Shown here: one piece after another, positions 42,521 through 51,893 of the stretch | Layout of the letters: every line of letters begins with the position of its first letter | How positions within the stretch are numbered: the stretch's first letter is position 1 | Assembly (NCBI GenBank): GCA_900108205.1 | Contig: FNUU01000002.1 | Span: 1-64,000 of the forward strand | Direction: 5' to 3' | Source of the DNA: Eubacterium ruminantium | GTDB lineage: Bacteria; Bacillota; Clostridia; Lachnospirales; Lachnospiraceae | Length of the DNA: 64,000 bases | The notes under the pieces: model-generated | Seen by the model: the letters and a program-made list of their open reading frames with translations, nothing else | Told to the model about the DNA's origin: nothing | The model's database searches: none | Program-made: the position numbers and the translations under genes

Positions 42521-42600
42521 CAAAACATGTCATATCCAAAACATATCATATTCAAAACATGTCATATCCAAAATATGATATGTCGAAACATAATATGCCT
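42521..42600. repeat. 16-bp tandem repeat in the phosphoglucomutase leader
   Basis: Four full units and a partial one: CAAAACATGTCATATC, CAAAACATATCATATT, CAAAACATGTCATATC, CAAAATATGATATGTC, then GAAACATAATATGC. Units contain near-palindromic ACATGT/ACATAT cores. They lie between the predicted transcription start and the ATG and could be operator sites or RNA structure. Confidence 0.75.
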
Positions 42601-42658
42601 GCGCATGTAAACAAAAAACAATTCAGGAAACTGCTTTTGTTTTTTCGGTTTACAAAAA

Positions 42659-42687
42659 ATTATACTCTAAAAAAAGCAAAATGTGAA
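42659..42687 (-). promoter_or_regulatory. Predicted promoter of the phosphoglucomutase gene
   Basis: -35 TTCACA (42687-42682), 17-bp spacer, -10 TATAAT (42664-42659). It gives a leader of about 175 nt that contains the 16-bp repeats. Confidence 0.6.
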
Positions 42688-42772
42688 GCAGAAAATCATA
42701 TAAGAGATCCTGCTCAATCGCCGGCTTTATCGCCCCTAAAATGCACACCGCCGGATCTGTTTTTATACAGTT

Positions 42773-42830
42773 AATGAGCCGGGCACCTGTATCAGCATAT
42801 TACATGCCTGCAGTCGTCCGGCTCATTTTT
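42773..42830 (+). terminator. Terminator-like hairpin oriented to the plus strand
   Basis: A 10-bp perfect stem AATGAGCCGG/CCGGCTCATT followed by T on the plus strand. All genes here are on minus, so it either stops antisense transcription or is a copy of the dispersed GGCTCATT repeat. The rest of the 459-bp gap 42477-42935 holds the pgm promoter and leader, and a small hairpin (GAAACGCTA/TAGCGATTTC) at the stop of the next gene. Confidence 0.45.
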
Positions 42831-42935
42831 CCCTTCCCCAACCCGATATATCAAATTATGCCAATAACTGTTACTAACCTTGCTATTCAGGAAAACAATC
42901 AAGTCATTTGATGTAGTTATTTAGAAATCGCTATA

Positions 42936-45662
42936 CTAGCGTTTCACAACACTGTTAGATCTTGTTCTGGTTGTCTTCTTTTGAGCTGCCTGATTATCAC
43001 CAGCCATTTCTTTTCTTGTATCTTCAACGCTCTGGCGAACATTCTTGGCGTTGGTTTTAAGAAGCTCTTCATCCAGTTCCCTTCTGAATTTACCTCCCTG
43101 TCTATTTTTAACAGTTCCGGGTATAGTATCAGCGTTATAAGTGTCAGGACTAAAATACTTACCATTTGTTATGTCAAAGGCTATTTTATCTCCATCCTTA
43201 TACCCGTAGACACCCCTTCTCGTGTTAACATCGATTCTTATCTTGTCAATATATTTGTATGTATGCTTACAATTGTCAGCGACAACATTCATAGCCTTGA
43301 GGATATAATTATCCACATTTTCGATATCTGCTCCTCCGATTCCGGCCTTCTTGAAATGGTTCTGTCCGGCAACCATAATATCATGATTTGCATTTGCAAT
43401 GATCTTGTTGACCTTATCAAAGCTTGAACCATCCAGAGTATCCGGCAGATGAGCAACCTTCTTTAAGCTTTCAAACATCTTTTCGTATGCTTTATTTCCC
43501 GGCTCCGGTTCAACCATATTCTTGTAGATTAACTTCATGTCTCTGATATAATTCTTATAATCTACCGGCTTTTCAAGTCCATATATCTTTCGATTCTGAT
43601 TATCTATAGTCTTACCGATTGTCTCTGTATTGATAAGAGCACCTCTCAGCTCTGCTTCAGTCATATCCTTGATCATAAGCTCTTCTTTTGCCTGTTTCGC
43701 AAGATCATTAATCTTCTTCTCATCAAAAGCAGTTGCCGGCTTATGCTTCTTATAGAGATATGCGCCTATTACCTTACAGAGATCATCCTGCATCTCTTTC
43801 TTTGTACCGTTCATGACTCCACCGCCTGTATGAAGACGCATAAACTGCTCGTATTTGTCATTCGTCTCCGGAACTGTATATTCCCCGAGAAGTCTGTCTC
43901 CTACAGGGTTAGGTACAACAGAGTAATTCGGATCTTTAAAATCGATAATAAATTTGTCTGTCCCCGGAACAGTAAACTGCTTCAGGTTATGAAGAATATT
44001 ATCAACCGTCTGAACTCTCTGCTTCTCTGTATCCGAACGCTTATGCCCCTCTCTTCCCGGTCCTTCCGCTTCGTATTTCTTATATCTCAGATACTTGGTC
44101 GCAAGCTTTCCAACCTTCTTAATCTGATCAGTATACTCTTTCACCTGTTCCGGATCATCCTCCTTAAGTCCCCTTGACAGATTCGCAAGGTCCTTAAGAG
44201 CCGTCTTCAGAGCCTTGAACTGTGCGGAAGACTTCATAAAGGTCGGATCTACATCGTTGAGGCATTTATACATTTCATCAAAATCACCTGTCATAAGTGC
44301 TTTATCTGCAGGAGCAAGCTCGGCACCCGATCTCTCCGAAAGCTTTCTTTCAGCAAAATCACGGTCGGTTATTCCTTTAAGCCCCCTTATCTTCATGGCT
44401 CCCATATTGATATAGAAATGATTCAGGCAGTAATCTCTTGTACTTTCCGTTATAGGTCCCTTTGTTGCAGCTTCCCATATCTTCTTCAATTCCTCATAAT
44501 AATCACCGTAGCCGCTTAGCTGTTTTTCCTTCTCATTAAGTTCATTTGTCTTCTTGCCGAGTTCACTCAGCCTGTCGTTTCTTGCTTTCTCCTGCTCAGC
44601 TGTCTCTATCGGCATATCATTTACTTTCTTATACTCTTCATCCAGAGCCTTCTTCTCTTTATCATAAGGCGCCTTCAGCGTCTGATATTTGACCTTAAGC
44701 CTGTCCATGACCTGTTTTGCTCTGGACATGGCGCTTATATCAGATAACGGCCAGCCTGCATTAAGAAGCTCTATTTTTCCATTTAAACTGCTCAGGATAT
44801 GGGCGTAGCCTCGAGTACCGTTAGTAAACTCATCCATATCATTCTGAGTGGCATCAAGGGCATCAAGCTTGTCAAACTGCTTCTTGGATATATTCACGGC
44901 CTTTTCAAGCTTCTCCTTCTCCTGCATAAATTCCGCGATAAGCTCATTACGTGAAACCTTTCCGGTCTTTAAAGCTTCCTCATACTTCCTGTTTGCTCTT
45001 ACGGCTCCAGAAAGTGCGTCAAGAATATCCGTTTCTGAGTATGCTGCCAGCGTCTTGTAATCATCTCTGAAACTGATACCCGGGCTGAACTGACCATCAT
45101 CTTCTACCCCCGGATTAGCGGCCGTAATATTCATCTTGACCTGCAAATTCCATGCATATTCATACAGAGGATCCTCTTCTATCTTTTCATGCCAACCACC
45201 ATTATTGGCCAGGTCCTCCATCATGATCTGAACTGAATCATAATAGTCTCTTACCTTTGGATTAGGGAATTTGATTTTACTCGCTTTTTCCTTCATGAGT
45301 GCGGCTATCTCTCGATATGTATTCTTCGACCTCTTAACCGCATCATCCCATACCGGCTCTAAATAAGTGGTAAAATCCCCTGAACCCAGATCCACATTCG
45401 GACGTGTATCCTTGACAGAATCATGGCCTTCTCCATTCAGATCGATATCACGAGCCATTTTGCCATATTTCTGTCCATAAAGTATTCCGACAGGTTCGCT
45501 GTCATTTCCTGCGGTAACAGTATAAACTGTGATTTCCTTATACAGTCTGTCCGCCTCTTCCCGGGATATCTGTCCTTTCAGAAGTCCATACAGGACAAAA
45601 GCCCCCATCGCACGTCCCTTGTCATAATCAAATATATTATTTTCACTCTTAAAACCCGGCAT
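42936..45662 (-). CDS. Large helical protein of unknown function, paralogue A
   Basis: A 908-residue, charged, mostly helical protein with no signal peptide or membrane helix. I do not recognise a family. It is paralogous to the next upstream gene over its whole length. Shared blocks include GAFVLYGLL near the start, FTNGTRGY and LNAGWP in the middle, ELAPADKAL, ATKYLRYK, RVQTVDNILHNLKQFTVPGT, VMNGTKKEM, KVAHLPDTLDG and TRRGVYGYKDG near the end, plus a basic TRTRSNS tail. The middle (about 340-420) is a likely coiled coil rich in Lys/Glu. Start: ATG 45662, seven bases after GGAGGG; the longer frame lacks a site. It lies 73 bp downstream of paralogue B, so one operon. Structural, cytoskeletal or effector roles are all possible; nothing in the sequence decides. 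Confidence 0.8.
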   Translation of the reverse strand: MPGFKSENNIFDYDKGRAMGAFVLYGLLKGQISREEADRLYKEITVYTVTAGNDSEPVGILYGQKYGKMARDIDLNGEGHDSVKDTRPNVDLGSGDFTTYLEPVWDDAVKRSKNTYREIAALMKEKASKIKFPNPKVRDYYDSVQIMMEDLANNGGWHEKIEEDPLYEYAWNLQVKMNITAANPGVEDDGQFSPGISFRDDYKTLAAYSETDILDALSGAVRANRKYEEALKTGKVSRNELIAEFMQEKEKLEKAVNISKKQFDKLDALDATQNDMDEFTNGTRGYAHILSSLNGKIELLNAGWPLSDISAMSRAKQVMDRLKVKYQTLKAPYDKEKKALDEEYKKVNDMPIETAEQEKARNDRLSELGKKTNELNEKEKQLSGYGDYYEELKKIWEAATKGPITESTRDYCLNHFYINMGAMKIRGLKGITDRDFAERKLSERSGAELAPADKALMTGDFDEMYKCLNDVDPTFMKSSAQFKALKTALKDLANLSRGLKEDDPEQVKEYTDQIKKVGKLATKYLRYKKYEAEGPGREGHKRSDTEKQRVQTVDNILHNLKQFTVPGTDKFIIDFKDPNYSVVPNPVGDRLLGEYTVPETNDKYEQFMRLHTGGGVMNGTKKEMQDDLCKVIGAYLYKKHKPATAFDEKKINDLAKQAKEELMIKDMTEAELRGALINTETIGKTIDNQNRKIYGLEKPVDYKNYIRDMKLIYKNMVEPEPGNKAYEKMFESLKKVAHLPDTLDGSSFDKVNKIIANANHDIMVAGQNHFKKAGIGGADIENVDNYILKAMNVVADNCKHTYKYIDKIRIDVNTRRGVYGYKDGDKIAFDITNGKYFSPDTYNADTIPGTVKNRQGGKFRRELDEELLKTNAKNVRQSVEDTRKEMAGDNQAAQKKTTRTRSNSVVKR

Positions 45663-45735
45663 TTTTTTACCCTCCGATTCTTCCATTCATATCATCATTT
45701 TTACGTTTATACTCGTTTGATCTGTCTCATTATTA

Positions 45736-48444
45736 TCAACCCATGCTCTTTGCTCTTGGTCTGGTTACAGGCTCCTTCTTTGATTCCTTAACAGGCGCTT
45801 CCTTACTCTTATCCGCCTGATCCTGAACCTCCTGTTTTACTTCCTTCAGCTCAGCATGTTTTTCCTTAACATCTATTGGTTTAACTGCATCAAATATATC
45901 CTTGGATAAATCTTCGCTAAGGTCGCGAACTTCATTATGCTCATCGATATATTCCTCGAACGATGCCTTATCATATTGATCAATGTCAAAATACTTTGTG
46001 GACATTTCAAAATGACCGTTACGGTACTTCACGCCTCTCGCCTTATTTACCTCATCGCCGAGAACGTTGCTAAGACATTTTATTCCCGCACTGTTCTCTC
46101 CTATAAGATTGAGGGCACGAACACACCACTTGCTGCCGGTGGAAATATCATCCGGATTATCCAGGATACGAGATCTTGTGATCTTGTAAATCTTGTGATT
46201 GGCTGTTGTAATAAGGTTAAATACCTTTTCCTTATCAACTCCCTCCAGACTGTCAGGAAGATGAGCAAGCTTCTCGATATTTTTATAAACCTCCATGAGT
46301 CTCTTGGTTTTAGGGGTTACTTCAGGGAAATGCTTATAAATCTGTCTCATATCCTCCACAAATGATTCGTAACAACCTTCATTGGTCAGACCGTAGTTTT
46401 CGTGGAGTCTCCTGTTAATGGCATTGCCGATCGCTTTCGGAGATGCAAGCCCTTCTCGGAGAGAAGCCGCATCCATGGCATCTATATTCAGTTCTTTTTT
46501 GACTCTCTTAAAGAGCTTATTTGCTTCATCTTTGTCAAAAGGCTTGTTTGGATGGGCTTCCTTAAGATACTTGGCGGTTACTGCTCTTGCAAATGCTTCT
46601 CGCATTTCTTCCACGGTTCCGTTGACAACGCCACGTCCGGTATAACGCTTCATGATCTTATCATATGCACTGCCCTTTGACGGATCTGCATATTCACCCA
46701 GAAGATCTTTTGTTTCCGGTACATCATAAACATGATATTCATTATTCTCCGGAATGATCTTTTCATTTGTACCCGGAACTGTGAGATTCTTAAGTCCGTC
46801 AAGTATGGAACTGACAGTACTTACTCTCTTTGTCTCAAGCTCAGAACGAGTATGCTCCTGTTTCCACTCGCTCTTAAACTGATGTGTCTTATATCTCAGG
46901 TAAGTCGTAGCCTTCTCCGCCGCAAGTTTAACCTGTTCTTTATATGCATCAACCTTCTCCGGATCAGTCTGATCCAGTTCTTTTCTCATCTTTTCAAGGG
47001 CTATAAGCTCTCTCTTAAACTCCGCAAACTGCTTTGATGAGCTTACGAGCTTCGGATCAACAGCCTTTAAGCTGCTGACAAAATCACTTATATTTTCTGC
47101 CACAACCGCCTTATCAGCAGGAGAAAGCTCAGCATTTATCCTGTCATTTACATGATTGTGGACATTTTCCGCACCAGTGAAGAACTCATTATCTTTTACC
47201 TTATCTAAGAAAAGCTTGACCTTTGTAAGCTTATTCATTCTTTCGACAGCAGTCATGCCATTTCCCTGAACAAGTTCGTCCCATATGCCGCTCAGTTCAG
47301 CGGTAAGTGCCTTGTTCGGCTCAAGACGTGTTCTTCTGTACTCTAAATCCGCTTCCCTTTCTGCAAATTCAGCCTGTTTTTCTTCAGTCGAATGATCCCT
47401 CTCCGCTTTTTCTCTATCAAGCTGAAGTTTTCTTACATCTGATTCAAGAAAATCCGATGCATATTCATTTCTTTTATTCATATGGCGAAGAAATTTTCCT
47501 ACCCTCGCAATAGTATCAACATCAGTAGCCGGCCACCCTGCCTTAAGGATATTTTTTCTGACTCTGACATCTTCCAGTACATATCCATATCCTCTTTCAC
47601 CGTTTGTGAATTCATCTAATCCATTCTGAACGGCATTTGCCTTCTTCAGCTTTTCGAAATCCTTCTCGGTTATACCCAACGCCTTTTCAAGTCTCTTCTC
47701 CTGAGCCTCATATTCACGTATAAGCTCGTCACGTGTTATATCACCGTTATTGATATGATCTTCCAGTTTCTTTCTGGCTCTGACGCCACCTGTAACAGCA
47801 CTGATGATTCCTGCCTCACCTAAGGCATTGATTACCACACCATCATTACTGTCTGCCACGTCCGGACTAAACACCAGCTCATTCTGTTCATTGGTTTTTA
47901 TAGCCGCATATGCCGCTGTCAAGTTAAATTTGATCGTAGTATTCCATGCATACTGCAAGGAAACATCCTTTTCGATCAAATCTCTCCAGCTGCCGCCTGA
48001 GGCGATGGTTCCGATCATGAGCTGCATCAGATTATAATAATTCTTCTCATATTCAGTTTTGAACTGTATCTTTGCGGCTTTCTTATTCATTACATCAGAA
48101 AGCTCCTTCACGCCTTCCATGAAGATATCCAGTGCATCATTCCAGTTTTCATCAGGATATCTGTTAAAATCACCATCAAGGAGGTGAAAATGTGGTTTTT
48201 CGTCCTGAACACTAGCTTGAGTAGCATTGTCAACGAGCCATGCAAATTTGTCTCCGTAGATACCTGTTACATTTTCCTTACTCGACATTCTTATACAATG
48301 AAAGAGACCTATCTTCGAAAAAATATCGTTCTTCTCTTTTTCTGAAATAACATTTCTAAGAAGACCGTAAATAATAAATGCTGACAAATTCAGCGTCTTA
48401 TCTACATCAAAAATATATAAGTTGTATTTATTCTTTTTAGGCAT
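45736..48444 (-). CDS. Large helical protein of unknown function, paralogue B
   Basis: A 902-residue soluble, charged protein paralogous to the gene 73 bp downstream. Conserved blocks appear in the same order: DVDKTLNLSAFIIYGLL, FTNGERGYGYVL, LKAGWPATDV, AELSPADKAV, ATTYLRYK, RVSTVSSILDGLKNLTVPGT, GVVNGTVEEM, KLAHLPDSLEG and KARGVKYRNG. The middle is Glu/Lys/Arg-rich coiled coil (about 340-400). The C-terminal 50 residues are Lys/Glu-rich and disordered-looking, ending VTRPRAKSMG, similar to the basic tail of A. Start: ATG 48444 with GGAGGA eight bases upstream; the frame extends 20 codons further without support. DVDKT near the start resembles the HAD first motif DxDxT, but no other HAD motif follows. 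No function can be assigned. Confidence 0.8.
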   Translation of the reverse strand: MPKKNKYNLYIFDVDKTLNLSAFIIYGLLRNVISEKEKNDIFSKIGLFHCIRMSSKENVTGIYGDKFAWLVDNATQASVQDEKPHFHLLDGDFNRYPDENWNDALDIFMEGVKELSDVMNKKAAKIQFKTEYEKNYYNLMQLMIGTIASGGSWRDLIEKDVSLQYAWNTTIKFNLTAAYAAIKTNEQNELVFSPDVADSNDGVVINALGEAGIISAVTGGVRARKKLEDHINNGDITRDELIREYEAQEKRLEKALGITEKDFEKLKKANAVQNGLDEFTNGERGYGYVLEDVRVRKNILKAGWPATDVDTIARVGKFLRHMNKRNEYASDFLESDVRKLQLDREKAERDHSTEEKQAEFAEREADLEYRRTRLEPNKALTAELSGIWDELVQGNGMTAVERMNKLTKVKLFLDKVKDNEFFTGAENVHNHVNDRINAELSPADKAVVAENISDFVSSLKAVDPKLVSSSKQFAEFKRELIALEKMRKELDQTDPEKVDAYKEQVKLAAEKATTYLRYKTHQFKSEWKQEHTRSELETKRVSTVSSILDGLKNLTVPGTNEKIIPENNEYHVYDVPETKDLLGEYADPSKGSAYDKIMKRYTGRGVVNGTVEEMREAFARAVTAKYLKEAHPNKPFDKDEANKLFKRVKKELNIDAMDAASLREGLASPKAIGNAINRRLHENYGLTNEGCYESFVEDMRQIYKHFPEVTPKTKRLMEVYKNIEKLAHLPDSLEGVDKEKVFNLITTANHKIYKITRSRILDNPDDISTGSKWCVRALNLIGENSAGIKCLSNVLGDEVNKARGVKYRNGHFEMSTKYFDIDQYDKASFEEYIDEHNEVRDLSEDLSKDIFDAVKPIDVKEKHAELKEVKQEVQDQADKSKEAPVKESKKEPVTRPRAKSMG

Positions 48445-48584
48445 ATCTTTTTCCTCCGTTTTAGCCATTTTCATCTCAATTTGGTTAAATGATAACACCC
48501 TCAACGCAACAAATGTGCAACAATAAAGAAATAGCAGCCTTGCCTATTGATCTAATATGAAACACACGCCACAAAGCGTTCCAT

Positions 48585-48650
48585 AACAATACCGACCGCC
48601 AATCGTCAGATTTCAGATGATCTGATTTTTAGCGGCCGGTATTGTTTTTT
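48585..48650 (+). terminator. Nested hairpin with plus-strand T-run
   Basis: Outer arms AACAATACCGACCGCC (48585-48600) and AGCGGCCGGTATTGTT (48631-48646), inner arms TCAGAT/ATCTGA, then TTTTTT on the plus strand. It lies between cca and paralogue B in the gap 48445-48721, where no plus-strand gene exists. On the minus strand no T-run follows, so it is a weak terminator for cca at best. Confidence 0.5.
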
Positions 48651-48721
48651 ATTATTTTTTTTATTATTTTTTTTTGATTTATTATTATTTTGAATACTAT
48701 TTTGATTATTATTTTCAGTTA

Positions 48722-50077
48722 TTATTCCTGGTTATTCTTAATATATTCTTCCGCAAGTTTCGTGAGCTCTTCTCTCGTATTCAGTTCCGGTTCATCCATT
48801 ACTTTCTCCAGAAGGTAGTTAAGCGTCTCTCCGACCTTTGGTCCCGCAGGAATCCCCAACTGCATGATGTCCTGGCCTTTTATATCAAGCTCCTTTACCG
48901 TAAGGCAGTTGCCCTCGGCCATTATCTCATTGTAAAGCTTCTCCAGGTATCTGTAATTTTCTTCCTTTTCTTCCTTACGATAATTACTCTGCCCAAACAT
49001 ATCTCCTCTGCGCACAGCCAGAAAATCCGGGAAATTTTCCGCTCCCAGTTTATTCAGCATACGTCTGAGTGATCTCTTTGTAAAATCGCCGTAAATGCCA
49101 TAATCATGCCAGTAGATCAGTCTCGTTACAGATTTAATGATATCATTATCCATTTTAAGCCGCTTCATTATATCTCTGGCTTTATCTGCGCCCAGAAGAG
49201 AGTGCATTTTAAAATGGTCTATCCCCTTTTCATCCGTCGTCTTACAATCCGGTTTTGAAATATCATGGAGAAGGGCAGTATATCTCATCAGTTTGGTTGC
49301 CGGAACGCCCTGCATTACCTTTATGGTGTGCCGGCCAACGTCATACATGTGAAATGGATTATTCTGCGGAGTTTCCATCATTTTATCAAACTCTGGAAGT
49401 ATAACCTTTGTGATTCCCAGATCATATGCATTCTCAATAAACTCCGGATGAGGAGAAATAATAAGCTTAGTAAGCTCTGTCTCTATCCTCTCCTCGCTTA
49501 CATCCTTTAAGAATTCCACATGTCTGAGTATAGCAGCTCTGGTCTCTTCTTCTATCGAAAAGCCCAGCTGAGCAGCAAACCTTACAGCCCGCATTATTCT
49601 GAGAGCATCCTCATCAAACCTTGCATCCGGATCTCCCACAGCCTTGATCACTTTAGCTGCCAGATCCTCCATTCCGCCATACATATCAACAATTCCGGTC
49701 TTTTCACTGTAAGCCATTGCATTTATGGTGAAATCTCTCCTGAGAAGATCCTCCCTGAGGTCTCTGGTAAATTCCACTCCGGAAGGATGTCTGTGATCGG
49801 TGTATTCTCCGTCCACACGAAATGTAGTCACCTCAAAGCCTTCGTCGCCCAACATCACCGTAACAGTCCCATGCTTGATACCGGTATCCACCGTTCTTCT
49901 GAAGATCCTCTTTACCTCAAGCGGCAAAGCCGATGTAGTGATATCCCAGTCATCCGGCACTCTTCCGAGGAGACTGTCTCTTACACATCCGCCTACAGCA
50001 TATGCTTCAAAACCCTCATTATTCAGTTTATTTATTATCTGAGAAACCTTCTCCGGAAGTTCAATCTTATAATTCAT
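48722..50077 (-). CDS. cca: CCA tRNA nucleotidyltransferase with HD domain
   Basis: A 451-residue class II nucleotidyltransferase that adds or repairs the 3' CCA of tRNA. Seen: AYAVGGCVRDSLLGR, the metal-binding DDWDITTSA, LRRDFTINAMAY, GDPDARFDEDALRIMRAVRF and the neck helices. A following HD hydrolase-type domain has LLHDISKPDC and RLIYWHDYG. Poly(A) polymerases share the fold; the DEDALR and RRDFT wording and Gram-positive context favour CCA addition. I chose the ATG 50077 with AGGA eight bases upstream; the frame starting at 50149 has no ribosome-binding site. Confidence 0.88.
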   Translation of the reverse strand: MNYKIELPEKVSQIINKLNNEGFEAYAVGGCVRDSLLGRVPDDWDITTSALPLEVKRIFRRTVDTGIKHGTVTVMLGDEGFEVTTFRVDGEYTDHRHPSGVEFTRDLREDLLRRDFTINAMAYSEKTGIVDMYGGMEDLAAKVIKAVGDPDARFDEDALRIMRAVRFAAQLGFSIEEETRAAILRHVEFLKDVSEERIETELTKLIISPHPEFIENAYDLGITKVILPEFDKMMETPQNNPFHMYDVGRHTIKVMQGVPATKLMRYTALLHDISKPDCKTTDEKGIDHFKMHSLLGADKARDIMKRLKMDNDIIKSVTRLIYWHDYGIYGDFTKRSLRRMLNKLGAENFPDFLAVRRGDMFGQSNYRKEEKEENYRYLEKLYNEIMAEGNCLTVKELDIKGQDIMQLGIPAGPKVGETLNYLLEKVMDEPELNTREELTKLAEEYIKNNQE

Positions 50078-50239
50078 CTTCTTATCCTGACCAAAAAAAT
50101 ACTGATATTTCGATGTTGTATTATTCTTAACAGTATTATAGTAATCCATAATCGATGTAACAATTATTACTACACCGATATTATAATTATAGCTATCCTA
50201 TTATCGATTATATAATAAACAGATTAATAACGACTATAC

Positions 50240-50322
50240 TATACGTGGCATGGCTAACGTTTTCCCGCCTGGTATATGAAAAATCCAGCACAGGTCGCCC
50301 CATCAGTCATGCCACCGTATTT
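50240..50322. repeat. Long imperfect palindrome between cca and proS
   Basis: ATACGTGGCATGGCT near 50240 pairs with AGTCATGCCACCGTAT near 50321, enclosing about 50 bp. It lies just beyond the proS stop. It may form the proS 3' hairpin or be a small non-autonomous element; no U-run follows the arm. Confidence 0.5.
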
Positions 50323-50331
50323 CATTATATA

Positions 50332-51768
50332 TTAATATGCTCTGCCGAAGTATACCATCTTCTTTGCAGGCTTTCCGCAGTGTACGCAGGTATCGCCAAG
50401 GCACTCCTGTTCAAATGGCATACATCTTGTTGAAGCTCCGGTCTCAGCCTTTATAGCCTCTTCACATTCTGTTTCGCCGCACCACATGGCCTTGATGAAG
50501 CCCTGGCGATTCTCGATGATATCCTTGAATTCATCCCAGCTCTTTGCTGTATGAGTATTTGCATCTCTGTGAGCTCTTGCTCTCTCAAGCATATCCTTCT
50601 GAATGGTTTCAAGAAGTTCAGGAATTCTCTTCTCAAGATCTGCAAATGCAACGGTTTCCTTCTCGCCGTTATCTCTTCTTACAAGGATTGCCTGACCTGC
50701 CTCTATATCTCTAGGACCAACCTCAAGTCTGAGAGGGATTCCTCTCATTTCCTGCTCTGCAAACTTAAATCCAGGTGACTTATCAGAAGCATCCACCTTA
50801 ACTCTTGCATATGCGCTGATAGCACTTCTTAATTCTTCGGCCTTCTCAAGCACACCTGCCTTCTTCTGCATGATCGGAACTATCATTACCTGAGTAGGTG
50901 CAACCTTTGGAGGAAGAACAAGTCCGTTATCATCACCATGAACCATGATAATAGCTCCGATAAGTCTTGTTGTAACGCCCCATGATGTCTGATGAACATA
51001 CTGAAGCTTATTTTCCTTATCTGTATACTGAACATCAAATGCTCTTGCAAAACCATCACCAAAGTTATGGCTTGTACCTGACTGAAGAGCCTTACCGTCA
51101 TGCATGAGCGCTTCGATCGTATATGTAGCAACTGCACCTGCAAACTTTTCCTTCTCTGTCTTCTGACCCTTGATAACAGGCATAGCGAGAACGTTTTCGC
51201 AGAAATCAGCATATACATTTAACATCTGAATTGTTCTCTCCTCAGCTTCCTCAGCAGTTGCATGAGCAGTATGTCCTTCCTGCCACAGGAATTCTCTTGA
51301 ACGAAGAAATGGTCTTGTTTCCTTCTCCCATCTTACAACTGAACACCACTGATTATAAACCTTTGGAAGATCTCTATATGACTCTATATCCTTTGCATAA
51401 AAATCACAGAAAAGTGTCTCGGAAGTAGGTCTTACGCAAAGCTTCTCCTGAAGCTCTGAAAGACCGCCATGAGTAACCCATGCAACCTCAGGTGCAAAAC
51501 CTTCAACATGATCCTTTTCCTTCTCAAGAAGGCTTTCAGGGATAAACATAGGCATATATACATTCTCTACACCTGTTTCCTTGAACTTTGCATCCAGCTG
51601 CTTCTGGATAAGCTCCCAGATAGCATAACCTGCAGGCTTAATAGCCATACATCCCTTAACACTTGTATATCCAATGAGTTCGGATTTGATAACAACATCT
51701 GTATACCACTGTGCAAAATCCTTATCCATGGAAGTTATCGCTTCAACTTTTTTCTTATCCTCTGCCAT
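50332..51768 (-). CDS. proS: Prolyl-tRNA synthetase (short, archaeal/eukaryal-like type)
   Basis: A 478-residue class II synthetase charging tRNA-Pro. Motif 2 region [16 protein letters not shown] and [32 protein letters not shown] sequence (split here as [12 protein letters not shown] and [18 protein letters not shown]), motif 3 near GMTTRLIG-like [10 protein letters not shown], and a C-terminal zinc-binding-like tail with [20 protein letters not shown] identify the ProS type lacking the editing insertion. The C-terminal tyrosine typical of this type is also present (GRAY). Start at ATG 51768: AGGA lies seven bases upstream, while the ATG two codons earlier is too close to it. A promoter and a dispersed repeat lie upstream. 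Confidence 0.93.
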   Translation of the reverse strand: MAEDKKKVEAITSMDKDFAQWYTDVVIKSELIGYTSVKGCMAIKPAGYAIWELIQKQLDAKFKETGVENVYMPMFIPESLLEKEKDHVEGFAPEVAWVTHGGLSELQEKLCVRPTSETLFCDFYAKDIESYRDLPKVYNQWCSVVRWEKETRPFLRSREFLWQEGHTAHATAEEAEERTIQMLNVYADFCENVLAMPVIKGQKTEKEKFAGAVATYTIEALMHDGKALQSGTSHNFGDGFARAFDVQYTDKENKLQYVHQTSWGVTTRLIGAIIMVHGDDNGLVLPPKVAPTQVMIVPIMQKKAGVLEKAEELRSAISAYARVKVDASDKSPGFKFAEQEMRGIPLRLEVGPRDIEAGQAILVRRDNGEKETVAFADLEKRIPELLETIQKDMLERARAHRDANTHTAKSWDEFKDIIENRQGFIKAMWCGETECEEAIKAETGASTRCMPFEQECLGDTCVHCGKPAKKMVYFGRAY

Positions 51769-51810
51769 TTTCATATCCTCTTTCTTTTATTATCATTATG
51801 TAAATTTTAC

Positions 51811-51839
51811 ATTATAAGAAACTAAAACGCATCTCATAA
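51811..51839 (-). promoter_or_regulatory. Predicted proS promoter partly built from the dispersed repeat
   Basis: -10 TATAAT (51816-51811), 17-bp spacer, -35 TTATGA (51839-51834); the -35 lies within the 45-bp dispersed repeat. Confidence 0.5.
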
Positions 51840-51868
51840 TCCTGCGGGACTATCGTCCCTACGGTAAC
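51824..51868. repeat. Dispersed 45-bp hairpin repeat, copy 1 (upstream of proS)
   Basis: Begins AAAACGCATCTCATAATCCT and contains GGGAC-TATC-GTCCC. It matches 39 of 45 positions at 54,737-54,781; the stem is retained in both copies despite sequence change. Confidence 0.7.
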
Positions 51869-51893
51869 TTATCAAGAAAAACATCTTCCTGCC

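Noticed and set aside
42521..42600. CRISPR-like array
   Set aside because: Units are contiguous 16-mers without spacers, and no cas genes are present.
48340..48444. HAD phosphatase motif DVDKT in paralogue B
   Set aside because: No further HAD motifs, and the paralogue has DYDKG at the same place.
49520..50215. 231-codon plus-strand open frame
   Set aside because: It lies antisense to cca, has no ribosome-binding site and encodes no recognisable protein.
51769..51893. T-box or other riboswitch before proS
   Set aside because: No T-box sequence or anticodon stem; the gap is explained by promoter and dispersed repeat.
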